Source: Achatina immaculata
Lineage: Eukaryota; Mollusca; Gastropoda; Stylommatophora; Achatinidae
Assembly: GCA_009760885.1 (NCBI GenBank)
Contig: CM019699.1
Coordinates: forward strand, 42,296,268 to 42,360,267
Direction of reading: 5' to 3'
DNA: 64,000 nucleotides
The position numbers and the translations under genes are program-made. Numbering within the stretch: position 1 is the stretch's first letter; every line of letters starts with the position of its first letter. The notes under the pieces are model-generated. The model was not told where the DNA came from, did no database searches, and saw only the letters and a list, made by a program, of their open reading frames with translations. Shown here in pieces: positions 10,641 to 21,480 of the stretch.

Positions 10641-11327
10641 ATTCATTCATTCATTTGCATGTCCCTTGCGGAACTTTGCCTCCCAAACAGCACTCCTGTA
10701 GGCCTCTCAGTTGTGAGCAAGATGGCCTGCTGCTACTGCATCCATTTGCAGATCATCATCGATGTCTTGCAGCCATCTTCATTTTGGTCTTCCTCTCTTT
10801 CTTTTTCCCATTATGTATCCTTCTAATACGGTCTTCTCTAAATTATCATGACGTTTAATGTGTCCAAAATATTTAAGTTTTCTTTCTTTAATACTCTTTA
10901 TTAGCCAGACTTCTTCAATATTAAGCTCTTGTAGTGTAGATATATTTGTTCTTTTTTGTGTCCACGATATTTGGAGAACTCTTCTGTAGCACTTACATTC
11001 AAAGGCATTTATGTGTTTCTCAGCTGTTTTGTTAAGTGTCCAGGTCTCACAGGCATATGTTGCGATGGGAAAGATGTATGCCTTTAAAAATCTTATTTTT
11101 GTGGTTCTGTCTGCTCCTCTGCACAGATTCTTTATTTGTTTTATTTTATGAAGAGCGACAGATATCCTCCTTTTAATTTCTTTCATTGTATCTCCATTAT
11201 TAGTTAGTAGTGATCCAAGATATTCAAAACTTTCCACTTCTTCCAGTTTTTCCTCATTGATACATATTTCAGCTGCCTTGTTTGTTTTGTCAGTTGTCAT
11301 CAATTTAGTTTTCTTTGCATTAAGATT
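10641..11327 (-). pseudogene. BovB-like RTE 3' end
   Basis: Minus-strand 3' portion of the family also seen at 19631-20524 and 46045-48790. The plus strand begins with the (TTCA)n tail at about 10638-10660 and the 3' UTR CATGTCCCTTGCGGAACTTT. The minus strand encodes KLEEVESFEYLGSLLTNNGD, TYACETWTLNKTAEK and ERKLKYFGHIKRHDNLEKTV, ending GKRKRGRPK near 10782. It stops inside the thumb region at about 11327, where a CR1-like tail abuts. Confidence 0.85.
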
Positions 11328-11576
11328 GATTGATTGATTGATCTTTATTTCAAAAGGGTTAAGAATTGGGCACGCAATTGGTCTGACATTCTGCCCTTTA
11401 TCATACATCTTTCACTCTATTCCAGACATTCTACAAATATGCTGTTCATATAACAAACATAACTAACACTGAAGCTGAGAGACATAAAATAAAATATAAG
11501 ATTTACGTTTCGCTCTTAAACATTCACTCAGTACAGAAGTAACTACATACATTATAAATGACTATCTACTAAACAG
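11328..11576 (-). mobile_element. CR1/Jockey-like LINE 3' UTR fragment
   Basis: Plus-strand GATTGATTGATTGATCTTTA at its left edge is the inverted 3' tail of the LINE at 18163-21060; the rest matches that element's 3' UTR in inverted form (ACATTCTGCCCTTTATCATA, CATTATAAATGACTATCTAC). Non-coding. Confidence 0.85.
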
Positions 11577-13261
11577 ATCTGGCGAAAGCAACATACAAAG
11601 AAATAGACAATAAAGTAAAAAGTTCAGCTAGAAGGGATAAAAGAGAATACATAGACAATATGGCGAAAGAGGCAGAAAAAGCAGCAAAAACAGGAGACAG
11701 TAAAACTTTATATAACATACAAAAGAGGCTAACAGGTACTATTACATCTAAAGAAAGACCAATCCTTAGCAAAACTGGAACCCTATTAACATCAAATAAA
11801 GACCAAAAGCAAAGATAGGCTGAACACTTCCAAGAAGTACTTAATCGACCACACCCAAAAGAATTGTTAAACCTTGAAACTGACTTACAAGCCCCACAAC
11901 TAAATGTCAACCTAGATGAAATTAAATTGCATGAAATTGAAACGGCAGTGAATTTAATGGCTAACAACAAAGCTGCAGGTGAAGATGAAATAACAGCCGA
12001 AATGCTAAAAGCTAACAATAGTGACAACATGAGACAACTACAGAGAATGTTTAACAAGATTTGGAAAGAAGAAAAGGTCCCTTCTAATTGGAAGAAAGGA
12101 ATCATTGTTAAAACACCAAAAAAAGGCAACCTTAGTGATTGTAACAACTGGAGAGGAGTAACCTTAATATCAGTTGTGTCAAAAGTATTTTGCAAGGTCA
12201 TTTTGAATAGACTCAAAGATATAGTGGATACTGCAATGAGAGAAGAACAAGCAGGATTTCGAAAAGGGAGAAGCTGTCTCGACCAGATCTTTACTCTCAG
12301 AATAATACTTGAAGAACATATTGAAAAGCAGAAACCATTAATACTGAACTTCATAGATTTTAAAAAGGCATATTATAGCATACACAGAGATTCATTATGG
12401 AGAATTTTATGTCTATATGGAATACCATCTAAAATTGTCAACATCATTAAGGACTTATACAATGGATATGTTTGTGCAGTCAAGACAGAAGAAGGGATGA
12501 GTGAATGGTTCCAGATTGAAACAGGTGTGAAACAAGGATGTATACTGTCTCCTTTACTTTTTGGGATTACAGTAGACTTCATAATGAAAAAATGCTGCAC
12601 AGGTAACACAGGTATTGACTGGGTACATGGGACCCAACTAGAAGACCTTGATTTTGCTGATGACATAACTCTTATCAGTAATACTGTGAATTCCATGCAA
12701 GAAAAAACAGATAGCCTGTCCTCACTGGCTAGCAAAATAGGACCTGAAATTAACAAGGACAAAACAAAAATAATGAAAATTCCTCTCAATCAAAATGGAA
12801 AAATACACATAGAAGGGACAGATATTGAAGAAGTCAATCAATTTGCATACCTTGGCAGCTACATAGACCAGGATGGTGACACTGGACAGGAAGTTAGGAT
12901 CAGAATTGCAAAAGCAGCATCAATCTTCAAGAATCTTGAGAACATATGGAATTCAAAAGTTATAAGCACAAAAACCAAGTTAAGACTATTCAATTCAAAT
13001 GTAATATCCACCCTCATTTATGCATGTGAAAGCTGGAAAACAACTAAAGAAATAGAAAAGAAATCAGACTCTTTTGAAAACAAATGCATAAGGAAAATCT
13101 CTGCATCAAGTGGAATGAATTCAAGAACAATGCAGAGATAAGACAGATGACTGAACAACAACCAGTCTCACGGGTGATAAGGAAAAGGAGATGGACATAT
13201 GTTGGTCACTTGATGAGAAGAAATGATCAGAGAATCCCAAAACAAGCTATCAAGTGGAACA
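11577..13261 (+). pseudogene. RTE LINE, internal and 3' coding part
   Basis: Longest copy of the family represented at 5958-6898. It encodes the linker (REYIDNMAKEAEKAAKTGDS), then a TAG at about 11816 in place of Trp, and from 11864 an open frame of 425 codons with the reverse transcriptase: KKGNLSDCNNWRGVTLIS, EEQAGFRKGRSCLDQIF, FIDFKKAYYSIHRDSL (catalytic Asp in FIDF; the usual AFDS is AYYS), TGVKQGCILSPLLF and LDFADDITLISN. A 2-bp deletion near 13099 shifts the frame; the C-terminus continues in another frame to about 13260 and is then cut off by the minisatellite. Both ends are missing. Confidence 0.9.
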
Positions 13262-13535
13262 CTGTGATACTTTTATCTTGACTTTCTTCTCTCTTTATTT
13301 TACAAACAATACATCTCATATCTACCACTTACACAAAACAATGCATCTATCACACAAACAATACATCTCTATCTACCACTTATACAGAACAATACAACTA
13401 TCACACAAACAATACATCTCATATCTACCACTTACACAAAACAATACATCTATCACACAAACAATACATCTCTTATCTACCACTTATACAAAACATCTAT
13501 CATACAAACAGTACATCTCATATCTACCACTTACT
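13262..13535. repeat. 52-bp minisatellite
   Basis: About five units with CATATCTACCACTTACACAA and ACAATACATCTATCACACAA. It interrupts the C-terminus of the RTE on its left. Confidence 0.9.
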
Positions 13536-13855
13536 TAAATAAAAAAAAATAATCAGACATTATTATACACTGATAATATCAAATACATGCAGTACCTGAG
13601 TGCACTTAGTGAACTTTTGTAGTCACAAGCACAATGTTAATTAAGAAAAGGATCACATATAATGTAACTGATATAAGATACTACCAACCAAAACATAAAA
13701 TTAAAATTTAGTTTCAAATGATGGTAAAGTAAAGTGTACAAACCAAATCAATGAGAGACAAACCTTATGTTCAGTTATCAAAATTCTAGACACCAAAATA
13801 TGAACTATGCAAAGCTAGAACTTGGTGGTCTGCGTATGACGAAGACAGAATATAC
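13536..13855. other. no recognisable feature
   Basis: AT-rich sequence without significant repeats or open frames; read as intron. Confidence 0.6.
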
Positions 13856-13947
13856 CTGTGTTTGATGAACAACATTTGAAGTCAGCTGGCATGATTTAGG
13901 GATGTTGTCTATCTCACTACTGTTTGTGTTTGAACAACCATACAGCT
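13856..13947 (-). CDS. host gene exon G
   Basis: A 92-bp segment with acceptor GTGCTATTTTTTTCAG just above 13947 and donor CAAACACAG/GTATAT just below 13856. Phase 1 in and 0 out: two bases complete a codon split with exon F, then 30 codons beginning LYGCSNTNSSEIDNIPKSCQ and ending VVHQTQ. The segment is polar and unrecognised. The pyrimidine tract is strong, the frame is open, and both phases match the neighbours (F at 15397-15588, H at 5557-5760), which is unlikely by chance for all seven exons together. Confidence 0.5.
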
Positions 13948-13969
13948 CTGAAAAAAATAGCACATAAGT

Positions 13970-14358
13970 AGGTAAGCAAGCAAGCACGCAAGCAAGCAAA
14001 GTAAGCAATTAAGATGGTAAAATAATAAATAAGGAAAGTATGTAGGTAAGTAAGCTAAGTAAGTAAAGTAAATAAGAAAAGTAATTAGGTAAGTAAAGTA
14101 TGTTGGTAAATAAGCTAAGTAATCAAGTAAAGTAAATAAGAATACATTAGGTAAGTAATTTGGTAAGTAAAGTAAGTAAGCAAGTAAATATGCAAAGCTT
14201 GTACATAAGTAAAGTAATAATGTAAATACAGTAGGTAAAGTAAATAAGCAAAGTAAATAAAGTATATAACTAAAGTAAGTAGCAAGTAAAGTAAAATTAT
14301 GTAACTAAAATAAGTAGTAAGTAAAGTTATCAATAAGGAGAGGTTAATTAAATAAAAT
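13970..14358. repeat. AAGT/AAGC-rich simple repeat
   Basis: Irregular GTAAGTAAAGTAA and AAGCAAGC tetranucleotide repeats. It contains the target of the RTE insertion on its right. Confidence 0.85.
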
Positions 14359-14369
14359 AAAGTACAGTA

Positions 14370-14936
14370 AAGACCAGGATGGTGACACCAGGAAGAAAGT
14401 TAGAATTGCAAAAGCAGTTTTGTCCTTCCAAAATCTTGAGAACATTCAAAAGCACAAAAACAAAGTTAAGATTATTCAATTCAAATGTGATATCTAACCT
14501 CATTTATGCATGCAAATGCTGGAAATCAACTAAAGAAATAGACATGAAATTAGACTCTTTTTAAAACAAATGCCTAAGGAAAATACTTGTCATCATGTGG
14601 AATGAATTCAAGAAAAACACAGAGATAAGACAGATGAGCAAACAACAACCTGTCTCATGAGTGATCAGAAAAAGAAGATGGACATATGTAGGCCATGTGA
14701 TGAGATAAAACAATCGGGGAATACCAAAACAAGCTATCAAGTGGAGCACAACAGGCTGAAGAAAAAGAGGTCGACCACGTGAAATTCTAAAGAGGACACT
14801 GTTAAGAGAAGCCAGTTTAGTGGGCACAACATCCCTTGATGAAGTTGAAAAACTCACTGAAAACAGGACAACTTGGCAAACAACTATGCGAGCCCTATGT
14901 GACGTTTAACAGCACGGGAAGGATGTAAGATGTAAG
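14370..14936 (+). pseudogene. RTE LINE 3' fragment, heavily decayed
   Basis: A 567-bp 5'-truncated copy of the 5958-6898 family, flanked by the 11-bp duplication AAAGTACAGTA (14359-14369 and 14937-14947). It has recognisable thumb sequence (SNLIYACKCWKSTKEID) and the C-terminal WRTTMRALCDV equivalent, but several stops and an internal deletion. The tail GGATGTAAGATGTAAG corresponds to the GGATATA tail of younger copies. It is older than the copy at 5958. Confidence 0.85.
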
Positions 14937-14947
14937 AAAGTACAGTA

Positions 14948-15396
14948 CAGTAAATACAGATAGTTCCCAGTTTAGGTAAGTAAACATTCCACAACCGTTT
15001 ACATAAACTGTTTTTCACATATGTTGGACTTACCACACATTCCACCTTTCACCACTCATCAATATGTCCTATATCACAAACACATAAGCCAGAAATACAA
15101 AGCTGTACTAAAGAACAGAGAGAACAGTTTTTTTTCCATTTCACTCATTACACTTTCATGTATCTTTGTTACTACTGTTAACTTTACTGACACCAGCTAC
15201 TTTCACAGCCCTTTTTATGGCCGCAGTATCCTTCACAAAAGTGTTTACAGCTGATATCATGAAACCTAGTTCATATGTGATTGTCCACTTTTTTTTGTAA
15301 AATAAACTTTACTGTCAAAAAATATTACACTACATAAATATATGATTAAAAACTAGTCTTGAGGATGGAGATAAACTGGCATGAGATTTACAATAC
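14948..15396. other. no recognisable feature
   Basis: AT-rich intronic-looking sequence. A minus-strand TAG follows the exon F frame at 15353, so exon F could instead end here as a terminal exon. Confidence 0.5.
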
Positions 15397-15588
15397 CATT
15401 ATGATGAGAATGCTGATAAAAGTAAAATTTGACACCTTTGTGTTTAATTGTACTTGACAAGGAGATTGTTTGTAAAAGAAGAGACTGACTGCTGCTAGAG
15501 GTCACAGTCTGAAGCAACTGCCACTCCTGAAGTGCTGTGTCTAGGTGGCCATGGCAAAGCACATATGTCAGAACAAGTTTTATGCTAG
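15397..15588 (-). CDS. host gene exon F
   Basis: A 192-bp segment, phase 1 in and 1 out (2 + 63 codons + 1). The acceptor used is GTGGTGCCCAG/CTAGC at 15588; a nearer alternative, TACATACAG/TGG, gives a stop in the required frame. The donor is CATAATG/GTATTG. The peptide includes SIKLVLTYVLCHGHLDTALQ, EWQLLQ, a Ser/Leu-rich stretch and KHKGVKFYFYQHSHHN. It appears folded (alternating hydrophobics), not low-complexity. If the donor were not used the frame would end at the TAG at 15353-15355 and this would be a terminal exon. The phase match to exon G favours an internal exon. Confidence 0.5.
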
Positions 15589-15599
15589 CTGGGCACCAC

Positions 15600-15788
15600 T
15601 GTATGTAAGTAACTAAAGGAAGTATAAGTTAAAAGTCAGTAATGTAAGATGAAAGTAAGGAATGTAAATAAGGTAACAAATTGAATATATAAGAAAGTAA
15701 TGTATATATGGTAAGTTAATGTGTAAGGAAGTAAAGTTAAGTAAGAAAATAGTGAGTAAACTATAAAAAATAAGTAAAGTAAGCTAGG
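15600..15788. repeat. AAGTAA-type simple repeat
   Basis: Irregular GTAAGTAA/GTAATGTA repeats similar to those at 13970-14358. Confidence 0.7.
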
Positions 15789-16196
15789 TCATCATCATCA
15801 TCATCAGGTGCCGTGCCAATTGGCATTGGCTATTATGCTTCTACAGAGTACACGATCCTTCATGCAAGCCATCAGTTCAGTTGGTGATCTCCTCTCACAC
15901 CATCCCGTCAGACTGTCCAGTATCATTTCCCTTGGTCTTCCTCTTGATCTTCTTCCTTCTATTTTTCCTGTTGTTGTAATATTTTCAATGCCCCCTCTTC
16001 TCATTGTATGTCCTCTCTTATCTTTTTGACAAGGTTTTTTTGTCTCTCCAGCTCTTCTCATACATTCTTCATTAGTTATTTTTGCTGTCCAGGGAATTCA
16101 CAACATTCTTCTAATAAACCACATTTCTGCTGCTTCCAATGATTTTTGTGCAGACCTGCCTATTGTCCATGATTCACTTCCATATAACTTCCAAGA
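15789..16196 (-). pseudogene. RTE LINE 3' fragment with GAT tail
   Basis: The plus strand opens with (CAT)n, the inverted (GAT)n tail. The minus strand encodes KLYGSESWTIGRSAQKSLEA and MWFIRRML (16098-16190), MRRAGETKKPCQ, and GKIEGRRSRGRPREM to ANANWHGT ending at about 15806. The frame changes near 16080. It is truncated at 16196, where the I-clade LINE begins. It belongs to a different RTE subfamily from its neighbours. Confidence 0.85.
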
Positions 16197-18165
16197 GAAA
16201 AACCTTGTACTAGCAGCGTGGATAGACCTGAAGAAAGCCTTTGATAAAATATGGAAAAAAGGTCTGTTGTGGAAACTAAGAAACTGCAATGTGAATGGAA
16301 GACTGTACAACTGGATAAAGTCCTATTTACACAATAGAAGAGCTAGAGTAGTAATGGATGGACACAAAAGCCAGAAAGTACTTCTGCGACACGGTGTACC
16401 ACAAGGAGGAGTCCTTTCGCCTACACTATTCCTTGTATTCATTAATGACCTGGTCAAGGAACTTCCCTATGGAATCAAAGCAGCACTGTATGCAGATGAC
16501 CTGGTCATGTGGTGTACAGATGAATATGCGACAGTTGCTACACAGAGACTCCAAAGAGCAGCAGACATCTTGACATCATGGACAAACAAATGGTGTGTAA
16601 GTATCAACACAGAGAAATCAAGTACCACTCTGTTCACCCTCTCATCTAAACAGAAAGCAGGTAAGATCTTTGTAAATGAAATACCCTTAAGGATGGACAA
16701 CCAACCCACTTACTTAGAAGTGACTCTTGACTCAAAACTGACTTGGAAGCAACACATCAACAGTGCAGAAGCAAAAGCCAGAAAAAAACTAGCCATATTA
16801 AGAAAATTGAGTGGGACTACATGGGGAGCTAGTGAAAGAATCCTCAAGAATGTATATCAGCAAAGTATTCTACCACATTTAGAATATGGCTCAACATCTT
16901 GGTGCACAGCATCAAACACTACGCTGCATAATCTAGACAAGGTTCAAAATCAGTCACTACGGATTATCACAGGTGCCATGAGGTCCACACCAATAGTAGA
17001 AATGCAGAAAATAGTTGGTGTTCAACAAAGGAACGTAGAGACACAAAGGTCATGACCATGGGAGAAAAATTCCTTAGCTCTGTAAGCCATCCCCTGAAGG
17101 AGAGATTCAATAACTTGGCATTAGGACGGCTTAAAAGAAGCAGCTTCATTCATCAGGCCAAGCGTATGCGTAAGCTGATACCTGACCTTCCAACTGTAGT
17201 CACTCCATTATCATCTGTACCAGAGCATACACCATGGAAAGAAGCAGATTATACACAAATAACTATTCAGACTGAAGTGAAAGGTGTGCAGAATGGTGAG
17301 ATGCAGAGCAGTCTTGTAAGATCAACAGCCACACTTAGTGTTCTAGATGACAAATATCCATGTGACACCTGGATACGTATGTATACAGATGGATCGGCAC
17401 ATAATGCCATAAAGAATGGTGGGGCAGGAGCATATATTGAATATCCAAACAACACCATTGACAAGATTTCCATACCCACTGGTAAATACTGCAACAACTT
17501 TGATGCAGAAGTTAGGGCAATTATTGCTGCAGTTGAAAAACTATCAGACTCCAGAATTGATACATGTCCTGTAGTAATTCTCACAGATGCAAGATCAGTA
17601 CTGGAGGCTCTTCAGTGCAACAAACTACCAGACCTTAAGGATGCCTTGTCAAAAATTGGCTTACAACATGGAGTCACTTTGCAATGGATTCCCTCCCACT
17701 GTGGGATACCAGGCAATGAGAAAGCTGACCATCTGGCCAAAGAGGGCACTGAAATGGAGCAACCAGACATACCAATCACCTATAATCAGAAGAAAAGCAT
17801 GATAAAAACCTACAGGAAGCCACAAACACCACCACATGATGACTATCACATGCTAAACAGAAAGGAACAAGTCACCATCTTCCGTCTCCGAACAGGACAC
17901 AGCCGACTCCGAAGTCATATGTATACAAAGTTTAAGGTTGGTACTACTAATCTATGTACATGTGCCCAGGTGCCCCAAACCGTGGAACATATCCTCCAGA
18001 ACTGCATAAACTACGAGACACTGAGAAATAATTACTGGCCCAGTGAAACCACTAAAGAAGATAAGCTCTACGGTTCCATACATGAGTTACAAAAAACAGT
18101 GAAATTTATCCAAGAGACAGGACTGCAGATATAGACAGACAGTGCGAACGAAGAAGAAGAAGAAG
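16197..18165 (+). pseudogene. I-clade LINE with RNase H domain, 5'-truncated, one frameshift
   Basis: Non-LTR retrotransposon opening in the reverse transcriptase at LVLAAWIDLKKAFDKIWKKG (catalytic Asp), then RHGVPQGGVLSPTLF and ALYADDLVMW (YADD). The first frame is open from 16198 to 17055. A frameshift near 17050 moves into a second open frame to 18134, with the RNase H domain: MYTDGSAHNAIKNGGAGAYI, NFDAEVRAIIAAVEKL, PVVILTDARSVLEALQ and QWIPSHCGIPGNEKADHLAK, which hold all four acidic positions. A Cys/His C-terminus follows (TNLCTCAQVPQTVEHILQNC). It ends with GCGAACGAAGAAGAAGAAG. Apart from missing the 5' half and the one frameshift it is well preserved. The terminal motif is shared with the non-autonomous GAA-tailed family. 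Confidence 0.9.
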
Positions 18166-19630
18166 AAATCATCAATATCAGCTCCTGTATGCGACTTACA
18201 TGAACTACAAACATTCCTGGACAGCAGATGTACTGATTTTAAACAGTTACACATTCCATTCTTAACAGTCAGTGAAGTTCACAGTTATCTCTTAACCTTA
18301 AAAAACAACAATACAGCTGGGCTTGATGATATTAGTAATAAGATTTTATGTTATGCTGCACCTGTCATTTCACATACACTAACATATATTTATAACCAGT
18401 GCATTGCAAAATGTTATTTCCCTGAGGTTTTTAAAACTGCTAAGGTGTATCCTCACTTTAAATCTGGCTCATCCAACAATCTTACCAACTATAGACCAAT
18501 ATCCATATTATCGTCATTATCAAAACCACTCGAAAAACACATACACAAAATAACTCTACAACACATTCAAGAGAACAATTTACTCATAGACAGTCAATCA
18601 GGCTTTAGACACAATCATTCCTGCCACACAGCTCTTACCAAAATGACAGAAAACTGGTTAGTAAACATAAATGACGATAGACTATGTGGTGCCATCTTTG
18701 TCGACTTTAAAAAGGCATTTGATATGACTGACCATGATATTCTTGTAAGAAAAATAAAGACTTATAAATTGCACCCTGACCTAATAAAATTAATTGCATC
18801 GTTTCTTTCAGACAGACAACAGGTAGTATTCTTCAACAATTCTCTATCAAATTCTGCTACAGTTGACACTGGTGTTCCGCAAGGTTCTATTCTAGGCCCG
18901 TTGCTCTTTGCTATCTATGTCAATGATCTTCCACTTCATCTTAAACACTCTTCTTGTGACCTTTTTGCCGATGATTGCACAGTCTACGCCAGTGACTATG
19001 ATTATGTTAATCTAGCATCAACTCTTCAGGTCGATTTATACAATTTAATTCGATAGAGCAAAAATAATGGCATGATTATAAATACCTATAAAACAAAATC
19101 AATGCTCATAGCAACAAGACAGAAAATACAAAACGCAACAAAAACACACTTAGGCTCTGTACAGAAACATCACAAATAGAAAACGTTAGCGAGCACACAA
19201 CACTAGGTCTTATTATTGACCAACATCTGACCTGGAACTCTCATGTGCAATGTCTAACAAAACTCATCGCACAAAAAGTATACCAGTTAGCCAAAATTAA
19301 GCACTTCATTGATCAAGACACTAGGAAGACATACTACATATCTCATATACAAACACATTTAGACTATTGCTCAACAGTTTGGGATGGTTGCTCAGTGTCA
19401 AATACAAAGAGGCTTTGCTCACTCCAAAAGCGAGCAGTAAAGCTTATTAGTGACAAAGATCAAGCACAAACAACTAACCAGCACAAACATATCAAAATAC
19501 TGTCTCTTAAGAACAGGTTCCTCTTCAACAAAGCCAAGTTAGTACATCAAATTCTTTCACGGCATGCCCCGCCTTATCTATGGAACCTATTTAAATTTAG
19601 CCCAAAGTGCAGCCAACGCTTGAACAACAT
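18166..19630 (+). pseudogene. CR1/Jockey-like LINE, left part
   Basis: Reverse transcriptase open from 18142 to 19056 with NYRPISILSSLSKPLEKHIH, QSGFRHNHSCHTAL, FVDFKKAFDMTDHDIL (catalytic Asp), DTGVPQGSILGPLLFAIYVN and DLFADDCTVYASD (FADD). A stop at 19054-19056 is followed by a decayed stretch, and the C-terminal frame reopens at 19245 (THLDYCSTVWDGCSVSNTKR). The copy at 49081-52000 is its paralogue. It is split at 19630 by a minus-strand RTE and resumes at 20525. Two bases of uncertainty remain at the junction with the GAA tail on its left. Confidence 0.85.
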
Positions 19631-20524
19631 TCATTCATTCATCTGCATGTCCCTTGCGGAACTTTGCCTCCCAAACAGCACTCCTGTAGGCCTCTCGGTT
19701 GTGAGCAAGATGGCCTGCTGCTGTTGCATCCATTTCCAGATCGTCAACGATGTCTTGCAGCCATCTTCATTTTGGTCTTCCTCTTTTTCTTTTTCCCATT
19801 ATGTATCCTTCTAATACGGTCTTCTCTAAATTATCATGACGTTTAATGTGTCCAAAATATTTCAGTTTTCTCTCTTTAATCCTCTTCACTAGCCAGCCTT
19901 CTTCAATATTAAGTTCTTGTAGTATAGATATATTTGTTCTTTTTTGTGTCCACGATATTTGGAGAACTCTTCTGTAGCATTTACATTCAAAGGCATTTAT
20001 GTGTTTCTCAGCTGTTTTGTTAAGTGTCCAGGTCTCACAGGCATATGTTGCTATGGGAAAGATGCATGCCCTTAAAAATCTTATTTTTGTGGTTCTGTCT
20101 GCTCCTCTCCACAGATTCTTTATTTGTTTTACTTTCTGAAGAGCGATAGATGTCCTCCTTTTAATTTCCCTCATTGTATCTCCATTATTAGTTAGTAGCG
20201 ATCCAAGATATTCAAAACTCTCCACTTCTTCCAGTTTTTCCTCATTGATACATATTTCAGTTGCCTTGTTTGTTTTGTCAGTTGTCATCAATTTAGTTTT
20301 CTTTGCATTAAGACAGAGGTTCTGCTCTTCGCTGTTCTTGCGGACTGACATAATTAGTTTTTCCATTCCTTTTTGTGTTGTGGACAGCAATACTGTGTCA
20401 TCAGCATATCTAATCTCTGGTATTTCATAACCTCCAACTGTTATGGCATCGTAATATTCTTTGTCTACATCTTCTCTAACATTCCTCATTATATTTTCAG
20501 TATACAAGTTAAATAACTTATAAT
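19631..20524 (-). pseudogene. BovB-like RTE nested in the CR1-like LINE
   Basis: An 894-bp 5'-truncated minus-strand insertion between the duplicated AACAT (19626-19630 and 20525-20529). The paralogous LINE at about 51390-51420 preserves the empty site. The tail is (TTCA)n on the plus strand. The minus strand is open for 257 codons (19767-20540, the first few codons lying in the flanking LINE): LFNLYTENIMRNVREDVDKE, IRYADDTVLLSTTQKG (catalytic YADD), EESFEYLG-type thumb sequence (KLEEVESFEYLGSLLTNNGD), TYACETWTLNKTAEK and GKRKRGRPK. The reading frame is still intact, so the insertion is recent. Confidence 0.92.
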
Positions 20525-21060
20525 AACATATGTCTTCCAAAACCTAGACTTGATCTTTACAAGAAAAGCTTTAGTTATTCTGCTGCTCATCTTTGGAATA
20601 CCCTCCCATCCTGTATAAAAAATATAAATTATACTCCTTCCTACAACTACAAGCTTTCCAATATCTATTTGATGTCGACTACATGCCTCCATGAATTATA
20701 AAACTTAAAAGTTATCTTAAACTGCTCTTACAGACACCGAATACAATTAATTGTTTTCTGAATAGTCCCGAAAATTCTGTTTAGTATATAGTCATTTATA
20801 ATGTATGTAGTTACTTATAGTCATTTATAATGTACGTAGTTACTTCTGTATTGATTGAATGTTTAAGAGCGAAACGTAAATGTTATATTTTATTTTATGT
20901 CTCTCAGCTTCAATGTTAATTATGTTTGTTACATGAACAGCATACTTGTAGAATGTCTGGAATAGAGTGAAAGATGTATGATAAAGGGCAGAATGTCAGA
21001 CAGGCCTGCATGCCCAATTCTTAACCCTTTTGAAATAAAGATCAATCAATCAATCAATCA
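20525..21060 (+). mobile_element. CR1/Jockey-like LINE, right part with 3' UTR and tail
   Basis: Continues the LINE after the nested RTE: CTTCCAAAACCTAGACTTGA encodes the last residues, followed by a non-coding 3' UTR and the tail AAATAAAGATCAATCAATCA at about 21033-21060. The same 3' UTR is inverted at 11328-11576 and repeated at 51500-51995. Confidence 0.9.
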
Positions 21061-21469
21061 GATGCTGTTTGATTTTAGTGTAATTTATACTGTAAGACTA
21101 AGACTTACTGTATTTTGTGATTAATATATTTTGTGATTAGTACATCTTGTGTCTGAAAACGACAGTTCTGGTCGTTTGTTATGTGTTTAATGTAGCAAAT
21201 GTGGGGGACATACACACATGCAAGAACACATATACTGGCCCAGTTAAAGCCCTTGTAATGAACCCCACTTAATGTCAACTCATGTCACCATATTTTGACA
21301 GTCTCACCAATGTGATATTAAGCAGGTTCAACTGTACTGTTTAACTAATTTACTGTACTAACTCTGTACCAGTCTAATACAGCATAGCTGTGAATGAAAT
21401 AGTCAATTTTATATGTGTGTCCAGATTTTCCTTATGCTTGTAGCATATATTCCGAATATATGCATACTC
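21061..21469. other. no recognisable feature
   Basis: AT-rich unique-looking sequence, no exon or element seen. Its right end supplies the target site of the next insertion. Confidence 0.6.
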
Positions 21470-21480
21470 ATAATTTTAGC

